Source of the DNA: an uncultured Propionibacteriaceae bacterium
GTDB lineage: Bacteria > Actinomycetota > Actinomycetes > Propionibacteriales > Propionibacteriaceae
Length of the DNA: 5,004 nucleotides
Reading direction: 5' to 3'
NCBI GenBank assembly: GCA_937859105.1
Contig: CALMAD010000303.1
Coordinates: 1 to 5,004 of the forward strand
Part shown: piece after piece, positions 4,944 through 5,004 of the stretch
How the letters are laid out: every line of letters starts with the position of its first letter
Position numbering within the stretch: position 1 is the stretch's first letter
Notes under the pieces: model-generated
Seen by the model: the letters and a program-made list of their open reading frames with translations, nothing else
Databases searched by the model: none
What the model was told of the DNA's origin: nothing
Translations under genes and position numbers: made by a program

Positions 4944-5004
4944 AACCCCCTGGGGCCAGGCGTGATGAGGGATCGCCCGGCTCCAGCGCCGCCGGAAGAG
5001 ACGG
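4944..5004. other. Right-edge region, gene content undecided
   Basis: This stretch is too short to call. On the minus strand, one frame stays open from the edge to a TAG at 4943-4941 with mostly G/C third positions and an arginine-rich end (LFRRRWSRAIPHHAW), as the tail of an upstream gene might look. On the plus strand, ATG at 4965 opens a frame reading MRDRPAPAPPEET to the edge, which could be a divergent gene start, but it has no good ribosome binding site. Confidence 0.2.

Noticed and set aside
4965..5004. Divergent plus-strand gene starting MRDRPAPAPPEET
   Set aside because: Only about 13 codons are visible, the start has no clear ribosome binding site, and Pro/Ala-rich readings arise readily in GC-rich DNA. 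It remains possible but is not supported enough to call.

Overview
The window is very GC-rich, with strong G/C bias at third codon positions, and its gene content points to a high-GC actinomycete (Actinomycetota). The main clue is a PafB-type WYL regulator, typical of that phylum. Genus cannot be decided from this window.

Layout. On the minus strand, bases 1-865 hold most of pafB, a DNA-damage-response activator subunit cut off by the left edge. Bases 866-1031 are non-coding: they hold the pafB ribosome binding site, a likely -10 element, a 7-3-7 palindrome, and a cluster of GC-rich hairpins that probably ends the next gene. Bases 1032-1829 (minus) encode a transglutaminase-like protein with an intact Cys-His-Asp triad. 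A 29-base divergent spacer separates it from gluQ (1859-2794, plus), a glutamyl-Q tRNA(Asp) synthetase. gluQ runs tail to tail into 2807-4534 (minus), a two-helix potassium channel with two RCK (TrkA-type) regulatory domains. Just upstream of the channel on the same strand is a small four-helix membrane protein (4545-4931), whose stop codon overlaps the channel's ribosome binding site. Bases 4932-5004 hold the likely promoter of this pair and perhaps the edge of another gene.

How the genes relate. The clearest functional unit is the two-gene membrane operon at 4931-2807: the small membrane protein is translated first, and the channel follows after 10 bases with signs of translational coupling. 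This suggests that the small protein assists or regulates the channel, and it is the best candidate for an under-described system here. The transglutaminase-like gene and gluQ share only a divergent promoter region, with no obvious biochemical link. pafB is probably transcribed from its own promoter, with pafC expected beyond the left edge.

No mobile element, CRISPR array, tRNA, rRNA or sign of recent transfer was seen. All calls come from reading motifs in the sequence and from recall of the families. No database search was run.
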